A DNA stretch of 64,000 bases from Micromonospora_H sonneratiae (GCF_042679305.1 NZ_JBHTMP010000006.1:1-64000); one strand, 5' to 3'. Shown: positions 18,046 to 26,888, counted from the stretch's first letter. Notes: generated by a model not told the origin, from the sequence alone. Made by a program: numbers and translations.

Positions 18046-18542
18046 CGCCTCGATCGGGTGATCTGGCCCAACCGGTGCCAGGTAGCCGCAGCGGCCAGGC
18101 CGTAGGTCAGATGCGGGATGATGTCCGAGATCCAGTCCGACCGGCTCCAGGTGCGGGGATCCGTGACTCGCATCGCGGTCATGGACCCGTCCGAGACCAG
18201 CATGAGGCCGGCGCCGAGTAGCCCGGCGGAGACCGGAAGCGGTAATCCGCGTCGGTTGCCCAGTGCCGCGCTGGCCGCTGCGGCGACACCAACCCCGATG
18301 ACGTATCCGAGCAGGGGCCCGAGGCCCGAGCGGCGGTTCGCCGCCCGGTCCTCGGGCCCCAGGCTGAGATGGACCGCCTGGGCGATGCGACCCGCACTGC
18401 GCTCCGGGGTGCTGCTGGCCGGCCGGCCGCGGAGGGCCATGTCCAGGTAGGTCACCCCGTTGAGCGCGGTACTTCCGACCGCTCCGGCGATCGCCCCGTC
18501 GAGCATCGCGCGTCCGCGATCCATTTTTCGTGAGCGGGACAT
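18042..18542 (-). CDS. membrane protein, 166 aa
   Basis: Start ATG 18542 has GGAGGTGATC just upstream, a ten-base match to the 3' end of 16S rRNA and the strongest ribosome binding site seen in the window. The protein has three or four hydrophobic stretches (AMLDGAIAGAVGSTALNGVT, GLGPLLGYVIGVGVAAAASA, SAGLLGAGLMLVS, HLTYGLAAAATW). No characterised family is recognised. It lies 4 bases after a small charged-protein gene, as one operon. Confidence 0.75.
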   Translation of the reverse strand: MSRSRKMDRGRAMLDGAIAGAVGSTALNGVTYLDMALRGRPASSTPERSAGRIAQAVHLSLGPEDRAANRRSGLGPLLGYVIGVGVAAAASAALGNRRGLPLPVSAGLLGAGLMLVSDGSMTAMRVTDPRTWSRSDWISDIIPHLTYGLAAAATWHRLGQITRSRR

Positions 18543-18546
18543 GTGA

Positions 18547-18756
18547 TCACCTCCGCTCGCCACGGCCGCGTTCGCCCTTCGGCCCGCGTCCACGTTCACC
18601 ACGAAGCACACCGCGTTGGTCGCGATCCTCCTGCAGGATCCGGTTCGCGACCGCATTCGCCTCCTGATCAGCGGCCCGCCCCGAATCCTCGATCAGCTTG
18701 CGCAGCCGCGCACGCTCGACGTCGTACGCTTTGCTGCCCGGCCGTGGTCCTGGCAT
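18547..18756 (-). CDS. small highly charged protein, 69 aa
   Basis: ATG 18756 follows GGGAGT. The protein has an amphipathic helix (DVERARLRKLIEDSGRAADQ) and an Arg/Gly/Glu-rich tail (GERGRGPKGERGRGERR). It ends 4 bases before the membrane-protein gene and probably shares its transcript. The N-terminal part looks like a short antiparallel helical protein; the tail looks disordered. Function unknown. Confidence 0.6.
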   Translation of the reverse strand: MPGPRPGSKAYDVERARLRKLIEDSGRAADQEANAVANRILQEDRDQRGVLRGERGRGPKGERGRGERR

Positions 18757-18939
18757 CGGATGACTCCCGTCGTGTCCGGTGACGTACATCGGCCGTCTAC
18801 CCACGTTCCCGGCCACCATTCGCCATCGGGACGGCAAGCCGGACGGTCGACCAAGCCAGGCAGCCCGTTGACCTCGTCGGTCAAGTCGGCCGGATGGGCG
18901 ATCAGCTGTCCGGACGAGTCGATCAGCGGGCCGGGCGAG

Positions 18940-19818
18940 TCAGTCGGCGTGCCGGATGACGATCACCGGGCACTTGCTGTGGTGCAGGACGGACTGGCTG
19001 ACCGAGCCCAGCAGTAGACCGGCGAATCCACCCCGGCCCCGGGCGCCGACCACGACGAGCTGCGCGTCGGCCGACTCCTCGATCAGGGCCGTTGCCGGCT
19101 TGCCCCGTACCAACCGCTGGGTGATCCGGAGATCGGGGTAACGCTCGGCCAGACCGGCGACGGATTCGGCCAGCAACTGGGCCTCCTCGGTCTGCAACGC
19201 GTCCTCGTCGTAGACCAGCGGCACGATGTCACCAGGGCCGAGCGAAACCGGATGCCAGTACGCATGCACGGCGACCAGTTCGGCACCACGCAGGGCAGCC
19301 TCCTCGGCGGCGAACTCGACGGCGGCGGCCGAACGGGCCGAACCGTCGACACCTACGATGACCGGGCCCTCCGGCCGCTGCTCGCCCCGGATGACCAGAA
19401 CCGGGCAGGTGGCGTACTCGGCGACCTGGATCGCGACCGAACCGACCAGCAGACCGGCGAAACCACCCAGGCCGCGGTCGCCGATCACGAGCAGGGCGGC
19501 GTCGTGGGCCTGGCCGAGCAGCACGGCGGCTGGCTGCCCCTCGACGATCTCTGCGCTGACCTCGAGTCCGGGCTGTGCCGCGTTGGCCTCGGCCACCGCG
19601 TCGGCGAGGACCCGTTCGGCCTGGTTGCGCAGGCCGCCCTCGGCGGGACCGCCGGGAGGTGGACCGACCGGGACCCGCAGCATCGGCCAGACGAACGCAT
19701 GCACGATGTGCAGGGACCGACCACGTCGGGTTGCCTCGCTGGCGGCAACCCGGACGGCGCCGAGGGCGATGTCCGAGCCATCCACCCCGACGACGACGGC
19801 AGAATTGGCGTTGTTCAT
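18940..19818 (-). CDS. tandem universal stress protein
   Basis: The protein has about 292 aa from ATG 19818; an in-frame ATG at 19833 adds five residues. It holds two USP domains, each with the ATP-binding G-2X-G-9X-G-S/T signature: GDRGLGGFAGLLVGS in the first and GARGRGGFAGLLLGS in the second, and each starting VGVDGS. Two-domain ATP-binding Usp proteins of this kind are usual in actinobacteria and respond to hypoxia or stationary phase. It is monocistronic and divergent from a DUF2267 gene. Confidence 0.92.
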   Translation of the reverse strand: MNNANSAVVVGVDGSDIALGAVRVAASEATRRGRSLHIVHAFVWPMLRVPVGPPPGGPAEGGLRNQAERVLADAVAEANAAQPGLEVSAEIVEGQPAAVLLGQAHDAALLVIGDRGLGGFAGLLVGSVAIQVAEYATCPVLVIRGEQRPEGPVIVGVDGSARSAAAVEFAAEEAALRGAELVAVHAYWHPVSLGPGDIVPLVYDEDALQTEEAQLLAESVAGLAERYPDLRITQRLVRGKPATALIEESADAQLVVVGARGRGGFAGLLLGSVSQSVLHHSKCPVIVIRHAD

Positions 19819-19954
19819 CGCTCCACTATCCATGACGGTGTCGGACTTTCGAGCAGTGGCCGGTGGTCACGCAGGGCATCATCGCGATTCGCCTGGGTAA
19901 CGGGCTGCTGCCGGCGGAGACCGCCGCAGGGGCCGGGGTGGCGGAGGGGGAGCG

Positions 19955-20344
19955 ATGAAGTACGACGAGTTCGTGGCGAGGGTACGGGAGCGCGGTGAAT
20001 ACCCCGATCCGTACGAGGCGGAACAGGTGACCCGGCTGGTGCTCGGAGTGCTGGCGCAGCGGCTGTCCGCCGACGAGGCCGAGGATCTGGCGGCGCAGCT
20101 GCCGTTGCCCGCCGGGGCGTGGCTGACCGAGCAGCGGGGCCCGGCGGCGGCGTTCGGCGTGCAGGAGTTCCTCGACCGGGTGGCCATGGGGGTCGGGGCA
20201 ACCGGGCGTACGGCCCAGTGGGACGCCAGTGCTGTGTTGTGCACGGTTGCCGAGGCGGTCTCGGGAGGCGAGCTGAACGACATCCTTTCGCAGCTTCCAT
20301 CCGGATATGCGGTTCTGTTCGGACGGGCCAGTCTGAGTGGTTGA
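19955..20344 (+). CDS. DUF2267 protein
   Basis: This 129-aa helical protein starts MKYDEFVARVRE and contains LVLGVLAQRLSADEAEDLAAQLP and a second copy-like half ending LPSGYAVLFG, the DUF2267 pattern. ATG 19955 follows GGAGGGGGAGCG. Function is unknown. DUF2267 genes often sit beside stress-response genes, as here beside a universal stress protein. Confidence 0.88.
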   Translation: MKYDEFVARVRERGEYPDPYEAEQVTRLVLGVLAQRLSADEAEDLAAQLPLPAGAWLTEQRGPAAAFGVQEFLDRVAMGVGATGRTAQWDASAVLCTVAEAVSGGELNDILSQLPSGYAVLFGRASLSG

Positions 20345-20450
20345 CCGCTATGCGAATTTCCGCTCGCCAAAGGTGACTTTGGGGTAGTTCTGCCGTTCGC
20401 CGCGAAATCGACCCACCGACTCGCATCCCTCAAGATCAATTCTGGCCGGA

Positions 20451-20456
20451 TATAGT
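20451..20456 (+). promoter_or_regulatory. possible -10 box of the pgsA2 operon
   Basis: TATAGT matches the vegetative -10 consensus at 5 of 6 positions in a 296-base gene-free stretch (20345-20640) and stands out in this GC-rich sequence. It would give a 5' leader of about 180 bases. No clear -35 is seen, and I see no riboswitch in the leader. Confidence 0.35.
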
Positions 20457-20640
20457 GGCACGGCAAAACCGCAGCCAACGGTTCGTCGGCAAGCCCCAAC
20501 GGGCCAGGGCTGTATCGATGTGCCGGCGTCGTCCGGGATTCCGGCGAGGAACCCCCGATGACGACCGGCTGGAGCGCGCACCGGTCCCAGCCGCTCACCG
20601 CCCGGTGAGCTTCCGGACAGTGGTCGCGGAGGGAGGTTCG

Positions 20641-21285
20641 GTGTCGCGTCGGCCGGCGCGGGCAGCGCATGCCCAGCCAACCGGTGACACCGCTGCCCGC
20701 CCTGTGGGCGCGGCCAGCCGGGTCTTCACCGTACCCAACCTGATCAGTTTTGGTCGGCTGCTTGGCGTACCTCTCTTCCTCTATCTCTTCCTGGTGCCCC
20801 AGGCGGACATCGCCGCACTCGTCGTGCTGGCCGTCGGTGGCACCAGCGACTGGGTCGACGGCTACCTGGCTCGCCGACTACGGCAGGTGAGCCGGCTGGG
20901 GGAGTTGCTCGACCCGCTGGCCGACCGCCTCTACATTCTTGCCACCCTGGTCGCGTTCACCGCACGGGAAGTGGTCCCCTGGGAGTTCACCGCCGCCCTG
21001 CTGGCCCGCGAGCTGCTACTGCTGGGCTCCCTGGCGGTCCTGCGGCGCTACGGCTACGGCCCGCCGCCGGTGCACTACGTCGGTAAGACCGCCACGTTCA
21101 TCCTGCTGGCCGCGTTCCCGGTGCTGCTGCTGGCCGATGCCGTATCCGGTGCGGCGACGGTTGCCGGTGCCATCGGCTGGGGGCTGGCCTGGTGGGGGCT
21201 GGTCCTCTACTGGGTGGCCGGTGCCCTGTACGTGATCCAGGCGGTCAGCCTGATCCGGGCAGCCCGATCAGAGGCCTACCGATGA
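20641..21285 (+). CDS. pgsA2: CDP-alcohol phosphatidyltransferase, PgsA2 type
   Basis: From GTG 20641 behind GGAGGG the protein has 214 aa. The family signature D-X2-D-G-X2-A-R-X8-G-X3-D-X3-D is intact (DWVDGYLARR, then GELLDPLADRL) on the cytoplasmic side of the first helices. Several transmembrane segments follow. It transfers a phosphatidyl group from CDP-diacylglycerol to an alcohol acceptor. Position and order match Rv1822 (pgsA2). It overlaps the next gene by 4 bases (ATGA). The earlier in-frame start at 20455 has no protein character. Confidence 0.9.
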   Translation: MSRRPARAAHAQPTGDTAARPVGAASRVFTVPNLISFGRLLGVPLFLYLFLVPQADIAALVVLAVGGTSDWVDGYLARRLRQVSRLGELLDPLADRLYILATLVAFTAREVVPWEFTAALLARELLLLGSLAVLRRYGYGPPPVHYVGKTATFILLAAFPVLLLADAVSGAATVAGAIGWGLAWWGLVLYWVAGALYVIQAVSLIRAARSEAYR

Positions 21286-22181
21286 CTGCCCCCGGCTCCC
21301 CGGAGCCGGGGCGTTCCTACGCCCCGGACTTCCTGACCGAGCTGTTCCGCAACCCGCTCGAGCCGGGCTACGCCGCTGCCACGGACCGTCGCCGGGTGGC
21401 TGGTCCGGTACGGGGTTGGCGGCGTACGACGGTTCGGACGGTGAGCCTGATCACCCTGGTCGCCCTGGGCTTCCTGCTGGCGGTGGCCTATCGGCAGACG
21501 CTGGCGGAGGAGCCGAGTCGCAGCCAGGCCCGGGCCGGCCTGATCGACCAGATCAAGCAGCGACAGGCCGAGACCGACGAGCTGAGCCGTCATGCCGAAG
21601 GACTGCGGGACGAGGTGTCCCGGCAGCGTGACGCCGCGCTGACCGGCAGTGACGCGGCCCGGCTCCGGGACCTGGAGGCGGCCACCGGCCTGGCCCGGGT
21701 ACGTGGTGACGGCCTGGTGGTGCGGCTGGCCGATGCGCCGTCCAAGGCCGACGCGGTCACCGGGGCGGGCGGTACGAACCTGGGGCGGGTGCTCGACACC
21801 GATCTGCAGGGCGTTGCCAACGCGCTGTGGAGTGCCGGCGCGGAGGCGATCTCGATCAACGGGCAGCGGCTCTCCGCCACCTCGACCATTCGGGCCGCCG
21901 GCAGTGCCATCCTCGTCGACTTCCGGCCGGTGGCCGGGCCGTACGAGGTCTCCGCGATCGGCCCCGACCAGATGGAACGGCGGTTCCGGGACAGCGCGGT
22001 GGCGCGGCTGTTGCGCAGTGTCGCCACCAGCCACGGCATGTCGTTCAACGTGCGTACGGCAGATGATCTCACCTTGCCGGCGGCCAGCGAACCTCAGCTG
22101 CGCTATGCCCGCCCGTCCCCGTCCGCCCCGACGCCATCCGGCTCGGGGGTATCCGCGACTCCCTCCGGAGGAGGCCGATGA
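21282..22181 (+). CDS. DUF881 membrane protein (Rv1823-like)
   Basis: The protein has 299 aa. An N-terminal cytoplasmic region precedes one transmembrane helix (VSLITLVALGFLLAVAY, about 58-75). A coiled coil follows (LIDQIKQRQAETDELSRHAEG), then the DUF881 domain (LARVRGDGLVVRLADAP, LDTDLQGVANALWSAGAEAI, GQRLSATSTIRAAG) and a Pro/Ser tail. The fold resembles cell-division scaffolds of the FtsL/YlxW type, but the function is unproven. It is coupled by 4-base overlaps to pgsA2 and the next gene. Confidence 0.9.
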   Translation: MTAPGSPEPGRSYAPDFLTELFRNPLEPGYAAATDRRRVAGPVRGWRRTTVRTVSLITLVALGFLLAVAYRQTLAEEPSRSQARAGLIDQIKQRQAETDELSRHAEGLRDEVSRQRDAALTGSDAARLRDLEAATGLARVRGDGLVVRLADAPSKADAVTGAGGTNLGRVLDTDLQGVANALWSAGAEAISINGQRLSATSTIRAAGSAILVDFRPVAGPYEVSAIGPDQMERRFRDSAVARLLRSVATSHGMSFNVRTADDLTLPAASEPQLRYARPSPSAPTPSGSGVSATPSGGGR

Positions 22182-22510
22182 TCGCTGTACTCGCGTTGAT
22201 CGCCGGTGTGGTGCTCGGTGTGCTGCTGGACCCCACCGTGCCCCCGGCGCTGCTGCCCTATCTGCCGATCGCAGTGGTGGCCGCCCTGGACGCGGTGTTC
22301 GGTGGGGTGCGGGCCAAGCTCGATGGCATCTTCGACGACAAACAGTTTGTGATTTCCTTCATCTCCAACGTCCTGGTGGCGGGGATCATCGTCTACCTCG
22401 GCGACCAGTTGGGGGTGGGTGGTCAGTTGTCCACCGGTGTCGTGGTCGTCCTCGGGGTGCGGATTTTCGGCAACGTGGCGGCTATTCGCCGACACCTGTT
22501 CCGGGCGTAG
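22178..22510 (+). CDS. sbp: small basic membrane protein, Sbp/DUF1290
   Basis: This 110-aa protein has three or four hydrophobic helices: MIAVLALIAGVVLGVLLDP, YLPIAVVAALDAVFGGVRA, VISFISNVLVAGIIVYLGDQ and a C-terminal helix. It is of the Sbp family encoded beside DUF881 genes and ftsQ/ftsZ in many Gram-positives (Rv1824 here). Function is unknown. It overlaps the preceding DUF881 gene by 4 bases. Confidence 0.92.
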   Translation: MIAVLALIAGVVLGVLLDPTVPPALLPYLPIAVVAALDAVFGGVRAKLDGIFDDKQFVISFISNVLVAGIIVYLGDQLGVGGQLSTGVVVVLGVRIFGNVAAIRRHLFRA

Positions 22511-22520
22511 GGTCGGTGTG

Positions 22521-23399
22521 ATGAGCGAGGAGGAGGAACGCCAGCGGGCCGCGGGCCCGGAGGCGGGCGCATCGTCGGACCCGGTGTCGCCGTCGCAGCC
22601 GGCCGCCGACGAGTCCGCGCCGGTGGGCGTCGACGAGGGAACGTTGACCGACCCGGAGCCCTCGGGCGAGGGCGAGGACAAGCAGCCGGGCGCGCAGTCG
22701 GGGCGGTTCCGGTTGACCGGTGCGGGAGCGATGATCGGCGTTCTGCTGGCCCTGCTGGGGTTCGCCCTGGTGGTCCAGCTGAAGACGACGTCGACCGATC
22801 CGATGCTGGCGGCGACCAGGCAGGAGGACCTGGTCCGGATCCTATCCGACCTCGAGGCTCAGGAAGAGCGGTTACGCCAGGAGATCGCCGCGCTGGAGGA
22901 CAGCCAGCGGCAGCTCACGTCCGGTGCGCAGGGCCGCCAGGCGGCCCTGGACGAGGCGACCCGGCGGGCCGACGAGTTGGGCATTCTGGCCGGGACGTTG
23001 CCGGCTCAGGGGCCGGGGCTGACGGTCGGGTTCGTGGCGGGCGCGAAGCCGATCCGGGCGTCCGCGATTCTGGACGCCGTTCAGGAACTGCGGGGTGCCG
23101 GGGCCGAGGCGATGCAGATCGCCGGTGGGGACGGCACCGCGGTGCGGATCGTGGCCGACACGTACTTCCTGGACACCGAGGGCGGCATCTCGGTCGGCGG
23201 CCGGCCGTTGACCGGGCCGTACGTGATCACGGTGATCGGTGACCCGGCGACGATGCGTACGGCGTTGAACATTCCGGGCGGGGTGGTGGCGTCGGTCGGT
23301 GGGGACGGCGGTAACGTGATCGTCCAGGAACGCGAGGTGGCTGATGTGTCAGCCCTGAGCGTGCCGAGCGATTTGAAACACGCGCGTCCGGTCTCCTGA
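22521..23399 (+). CDS. DUF881 membrane protein (Rv1825-like)
   Basis: This second DUF881 protein has 292 aa. It has a long acidic, Pro-rich cytoplasmic tail (residues 1-70), one helix (GAMIGVLLALLGFALVVQL), a coiled coil (DLVRILSDLEAQEERLRQEI) and the DUF881 domain (TLPAQGPGLTVGFVAG, ILDAVQELRGAGAEAMQIAG, GRPLTGPYVITVIG). ATG 22521 lies 10 bases after the Sbp stop. Having two DUF881 genes around Sbp reproduces the M. tuberculosis order. Confidence 0.9.
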   Translation: MSEEEERQRAAGPEAGASSDPVSPSQPAADESAPVGVDEGTLTDPEPSGEGEDKQPGAQSGRFRLTGAGAMIGVLLALLGFALVVQLKTTSTDPMLAATRQEDLVRILSDLEAQEERLRQEIAALEDSQRQLTSGAQGRQAALDEATRRADELGILAGTLPAQGPGLTVGFVAGAKPIRASAILDAVQELRGAGAEAMQIAGGDGTAVRIVADTYFLDTEGGISVGGRPLTGPYVITVIGDPATMRTALNIPGGVVASVGGDGGNVIVQEREVADVSALSVPSDLKHARPVS

Positions 23400-23462
23400 C
23401 CGGCGCGGCCGCGCCGGTTCGCCGGTGCGTCACCGATCAGTGCGACGAGAAGGACGCGTCTG

Positions 23463-23843
23463 GTGATTCCTGAGGATCTGCGATACACGGCTGAGCACGA
23501 GTGGGTGGCGGGCGACGGTAGTGGGCCGGTGCGGGTAGGCATCACCCATTTCGCGCAGGAGGCTCTGGGCGACATTGTCTTTGTCGAGTTGCCCGCCGAG
23601 GGGGCTGTCCTGGCGGCGGGTGAGTCGTTCGGCGAGGTCGAGTCGACCAAGAGCGTCTCGGAGTTGTATGCGCCGGTCACGGGTACGGTGGTGGCCCGCA
23701 ACGAGGCGCTGGCCGACACTCCGGACGTGATCAACACCGATCCGTACGGTGCTGGCTGGTTGGTCGAGATCGCCCCGGCCGAAGCGGCATCGATCGATGG
23801 ATTGCTGACCGCTGCCGCTTATCGTGAGCTGACCGAAAGCTGA
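23463..23843 (+). CDS. gcvH: glycine cleavage system H protein
   Basis: This 126-aa lipoyl carrier of glycine decarboxylation begins IPEDLRYTAEHEWV. It holds the lipoylation site ESTKSVSELYAP with Lys63 as acceptor, and ends LIVEIAP-like (WLVEIAPAEAAS). GTG 23463 has GAAGGA upstream. The other glycine cleavage genes are not in the window, as in mycobacteria, where gcvH (Rv1826) stands apart from gcvP/gcvT. I see no glycine riboswitch before it. Confidence 0.96.
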   Translation: MIPEDLRYTAEHEWVAGDGSGPVRVGITHFAQEALGDIVFVELPAEGAVLAAGESFGEVESTKSVSELYAPVTGTVVARNEALADTPDVINTDPYGAGWLVEIAPAEAASIDGLLTAAAYRELTES

Positions 23844-24064
23844 CCCTTGGATTCGTTCCAGCCGCGGTTTCTGTCCGCGCGTCTGGTTGCCCTGTATTTC
23901 GGCGCTGGCTAGGCTCGCCCAGTCGACCGAGAACCCGATAAGTTGCGTGTTGCGGAATTGCCTTCCCAAAGGTGCGGGGAGCCAGCCGCCGGGAGAGTTC
24001 TTCGCCCGGCGGCCAGACCCGCCGTTCCCGACACCCGACCGAACTGATCCGTGAGGTGGTCCCC

Positions 24065-24517
24065 ATGACGCGCCCAGACGACGAGTTCCCCCCACTCGAC
24101 GTCACTTCGACGCTCAATCTCGGTGCACTCGAGGAAGTGCTGGAGGGACCGGACACCGATGTGGTGCCGAGCCGCATGTCGGGATCGCTACCGCCGGGTA
24201 TGGCGCTGCTGGTCGTACGACGTGGTCCCAACGCTGGTGCGCGGTTCCTGCTGGATCATGATGTGACGACCAGCGGCCGGCACCCTGACAGTGACATCTT
24301 CCTTGACGATGTGACGGTGTCACGTCGGCACGCCGAGTTCCATCGGGACGGCGGTACGTTCACCGTTCGTGACGTGGGCAGCCTCAACGGCACCTATGTC
24401 AACCGGGAGCGGGTTGAAGCGGCGACGTTGAGTAACGGTGATGAGGTGCAGATCGGCAAGTTCCGACTGGTCTTCATCGCTGGTCCGCGTCCGGAGGAGG
24501 AGGCCGGCCGGGGGTGA
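24065..24517 (+). CDS. garA: FHA-domain regulator of central metabolism, GarA/OdhI type
   Basis: This 150-aa protein has an N-terminal phosphorylation segment (DVTSTLNLGALEEV) and a forkhead-associated domain at about 48-140 (GRHPDSDIFLDDVTVSRRHA, VRDVGSLNGTYVNRERV). GarA and OdhI, when unphosphorylated, inhibit 2-oxoglutarate dehydrogenase and stimulate glutamate synthase; PknB-family kinases phosphorylate the N-terminal Thr and switch this off. The first Thr of TSTL is the likely acceptor by analogy. It sits between gcvH and an ftsR-like gene, as Rv1827 does. Confidence 0.93.
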   Translation: MTRPDDEFPPLDVTSTLNLGALEEVLEGPDTDVVPSRMSGSLPPGMALLVVRRGPNAGARFLLDHDVTTSGRHPDSDIFLDDVTVSRRHAEFHRDGGTFTVRDVGSLNGTYVNRERVEAATLSNGDEVQIGKFRLVFIAGPRPEEEAGRG

Positions 24518-25281
24518 ACGAGCGCGCGGCGGCAGCGGCGCCTGCGGCGGGCCGGCCCCATCCGCTGATGAGCATCGGCGAGGTGCTGGCACATCTGCGG
24601 GTGGAGTTTCCCGATACGACGATTTCCAAGCTGCGGTTCCTGGAGGCTGAGGGCCTGGTCGAGCCGCAACGCACTCCGGCTGGTTACCGCAAGTACAGCT
24701 GGGATGATGTGGCGCGGCTGCGCTTCGTGCTGACGGCTCAGCGGGATCAGTACCTGCCGCTGCGGGTGATCCGTGACCAGTTGGCGGCCATGGACCGGGA
24801 ACAGACCGGTAGTGCCGGGCGGCAACGACCGGCACTGGTCGCAGTCGGTCCGGCCGGTGAGGTGCCGGGCCGTGACGCGGTGGACGGTCCGGCCGCTGAG
24901 CAGCCCGGTGAGGTGCGCCTGGCGCGGGCTGATCTGGTGGCCCGCAGCGGCATCAACGAGGGCACGCTTACCGAGTTGGAGCGGCTGGGTGTGCTGGTGC
25001 CCAGCCCTTCGGGTTGGTACGACGCCGATGCCCTGATCATTGCGCAGGCCGTGGCGGGATTGGCCGCGTACGGGCTGGAACCGCGTCACCTGCGGGCGTA
25101 TCGGACGGCAGCTGATCGTGAGGTGGGTCTGTTCGCCCAGCTGATCGCCCCGATGGCCCGGCAGAACGACCCGGCGGCGCGGGCCCGGGCGGCTGAGACG
25201 GCCCGGGAACTGGTCGGACTGTCTCAGCGGTTGCACGCGGCCTTGCTTCGGGTCGGGTTGCGGGAGACGCTGGGGCGATGA
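24514..25281 (+). CDS. ftsR: MerR-family regulator, FtsR/Rv1828 type
   Basis: This 255-aa protein has a MerR winged helix at about 18-90 (LMSIGEVLAHLRVEFPDTTI, GYRKYSWDDVARLRFVLTAQ). A linker and a second helical domain follow (ADLVARSGINEGTLTELERL, GLAAYGLEPRHLRAYR). FtsR activates ftsZ in Corynebacterium, and Rv1828 has this domain layout. GTG 24514 overlaps the garA stop as GTGA. No metal-binding cysteines are visible. Confidence 0.9.
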   Translation: MNERAAAAAPAAGRPHPLMSIGEVLAHLRVEFPDTTISKLRFLEAEGLVEPQRTPAGYRKYSWDDVARLRFVLTAQRDQYLPLRVIRDQLAAMDREQTGSAGRQRPALVAVGPAGEVPGRDAVDGPAAEQPGEVRLARADLVARSGINEGTLTELERLGVLVPSPSGWYDADALIIAQAVAGLAAYGLEPRHLRAYRTAADREVGLFAQLIAPMARQNDPAARARAAETARELVGLSQRLHAALLRVGLRETLGR

Positions 25282-25458
25282 GTGCAGTGCCCGGGTCGCC
25301 GGAAAGATCCGCCGGCCCGGGCGTGCCGTACGCTTCATGGGGTAACCCTCCTAGCGCGGGCAGCGTGGGTGACGCGCATCAGACGATGGTGCCGGTGCCC
25401 ATGTACCGTGCAGGCAAGGGTGCGGTGCTGGGAAGACGACAACGACACGGAGGCGGCG

Positions 25459-25923
25459 GTGCGCGAGCTGAGCGTGGTCGGGGTTCGGGTGGAACTGCCC
25501 AACAACCAGCCGATCGTTCTGCTCAGGGAGGTCGATGGTGACCGCTACCTGCCGATTTGGATCGGTGCGGTGGAGGCCACCGCGATTGCCTATGAGCAGC
25601 AGGGGGTCAAACCGGCCCGGCCGTTGACCCACGATCTGCTGCGGGACATCCTGGCGGCGCTCGACGCGCCGTTGCGGGCGGTGGAGATCACCGAACTGAA
25701 GGAGAACGTCTTCTACGCGGACCTGCTGATCGGCGACGGGCTGCGGGTGTCCGCCCGGCCGAGTGATTCGATCGCGTTGGCGTTGCGGGTGGGTGCGCCG
25801 ATCCGGTGTGCCGAGCAGGTGCTGACCGAGGCGGGCATCGTCATTCCGGACGAGCAGGAGGACGAGGTCGAAAAGTTCCGGGAGTTCCTGGAGCAGGTTC
25901 GGCCGGAGGATTTCGCGGGCTGA
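25459..25923 (+). CDS. bifunctional nuclease family protein (DUF151)
   Basis: This 154-aa protein starts at GTG 25459 behind GGAGG and matches the BFN/DUF151 family (Rv1829): MRELSVVGVRVELPNNQPIV, LPIWIGAVEATAIAYEQQG, RPLTHDLL and SARPSDSIALALR. A plant member has been reported with RNase and DNase activity; the bacterial role is unknown. It lies between the two MerR genes as in mycobacteria. Confidence 0.93.
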   Translation: MRELSVVGVRVELPNNQPIVLLREVDGDRYLPIWIGAVEATAIAYEQQGVKPARPLTHDLLRDILAALDAPLRAVEITELKENVFYADLLIGDGLRVSARPSDSIALALRVGAPIRCAEQVLTEAGIVIPDEQEDEVEKFREFLEQVRPEDFAG

Positions 25924-26115
25924 GGAACCGCCCGCGCACCCTGGTCCCTGAGACGGACGCCGCCTGGGCTGATCCGGGCGGCCGGTGGGCCGGGGCGCGG
26001 CGTGTCGCAGCAAATCTTGCGGGGAAGTCACCCTGCTGGGCGTTAGTGTTGCCTTGTCGAGGGGTGCGCGTCCCGGAAACGACGTGTCACCGCACTGGCG
26101 GGGGAGGTTGTCCGG

Positions 26116-26718
26116 ATGAACGAGCCACAAGACCCTGATCCAGGTTCGTCGGAGCATCGTCGGGTCGAGGTCGACCCACCGGGCGGCGTCGGGTTGGACG
26201 ATGACGATTCTGTCGGGTATCGGGGGGTAACTGCCTGCCACGCGGTCAGCATCAGCTACCGCCAGTTGGACTACTGGGCGCGCACCGGTCTGGTGGTGCC
26301 GAGCATACGCGATGCGTCCGGCTCGGGCACCCAGCGGCTCTATTCGTTTCGGGATCTGGTGGTGCTCAAGGTGGTCAAGCGGTTGCTTGACGCCGGGGTG
26401 TCGTTGCAGAACATCCGGAAGGCGATTGAGACGCTCCGGTCGCGTGGGGTGGCGGATCTCGCCGGGATCACGCTGATCTCCGACGGCACCAGCGTGTACG
26501 AGTGCCGCTCGCCGGAGGAGGTGGTCGACCTGTTGCAGGGGGGCCAGGGAGTCTTCGGCATCGCGATCAGTGGTGCATTCCGGGAGATCCAGGGGTCCCT
26601 GTCGCATCTGCCGGCGGAGCCGGCGGCGGGGCCCCGGGCCGGTGAACGTGAGCCGGAGGTGCCGGATGCGGTGGGTGACGAGTTGGCGGCCCGCCGGGCC
26701 CGTCGTCGGGCGGGCTGA
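26116..26718 (+). CDS. MerR-family regulator, Rv1830 type
   Basis: This 200-aa protein has a disordered acidic N terminus (residues 1-32) and a MerR-type winged helix (VSISYRQLDYWARTGLVVPS, QRLYSFRDLVVLKVVKRLLD, SLQNIRKAIETLRSRG). The C-terminal part (ECRSPEEVVDLLQGGQGVFG) is shared with Rv1830. No effector-binding cysteines are seen. It closes the conserved block and is followed by a palindromic hairpin. Confidence 0.9.
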   Translation: MNEPQDPDPGSSEHRRVEVDPPGGVGLDDDDSVGYRGVTACHAVSISYRQLDYWARTGLVVPSIRDASGSGTQRLYSFRDLVVLKVVKRLLDAGVSLQNIRKAIETLRSRGVADLAGITLISDGTSVYECRSPEEVVDLLQGGQGVFGIAISGAFREIQGSLSHLPAEPAAGPRAGEREPEVPDAVGDELAARRARRRAG

Positions 26719-26786
26719 CGGCGCTGTACCGCGAACCAGAGCCCCAGCGGCAGCCGGTACGGCCCGGCAATCATCGGTAGCGGCTA

Positions 26787-26810
26787 GCCGGTAGCCGGCC
26801 GGCTACCGGC
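26787..26810 (+). terminator. 24-bp perfect palindrome, likely terminator
   Basis: GCCGGTAGCCGG is followed directly by its reverse complement (26799-26810), 69 bases after the MerR stop. As RNA it forms a GC-rich hairpin with a small loop. No T-tract is present. It could also be a protein-binding site, but the position suits termination. Confidence 0.6.
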
Positions 26811-26888
26811 GGCAGGTGTCGGCGGGTGCGTTCATGAGCCCGTTCGGGTGCCTGAACTGCCGCGGCCCTTGAAGGAGACGGTTTTCCA

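Noticed and set aside
18693..18884. 63-codon minus-strand frame with GEWWPGTWVDGR
   Set aside because: It overlaps the better supported small charged-protein gene (18547-18756) out of frame and has no ribosome binding site; the Trp-rich stretch alone is not enough.
23400..23462. glycine riboswitch before gcvH
   Set aside because: Only about 60 bases separate gcvH from the preceding gene, and no tandem aptamer-like structure is visible.
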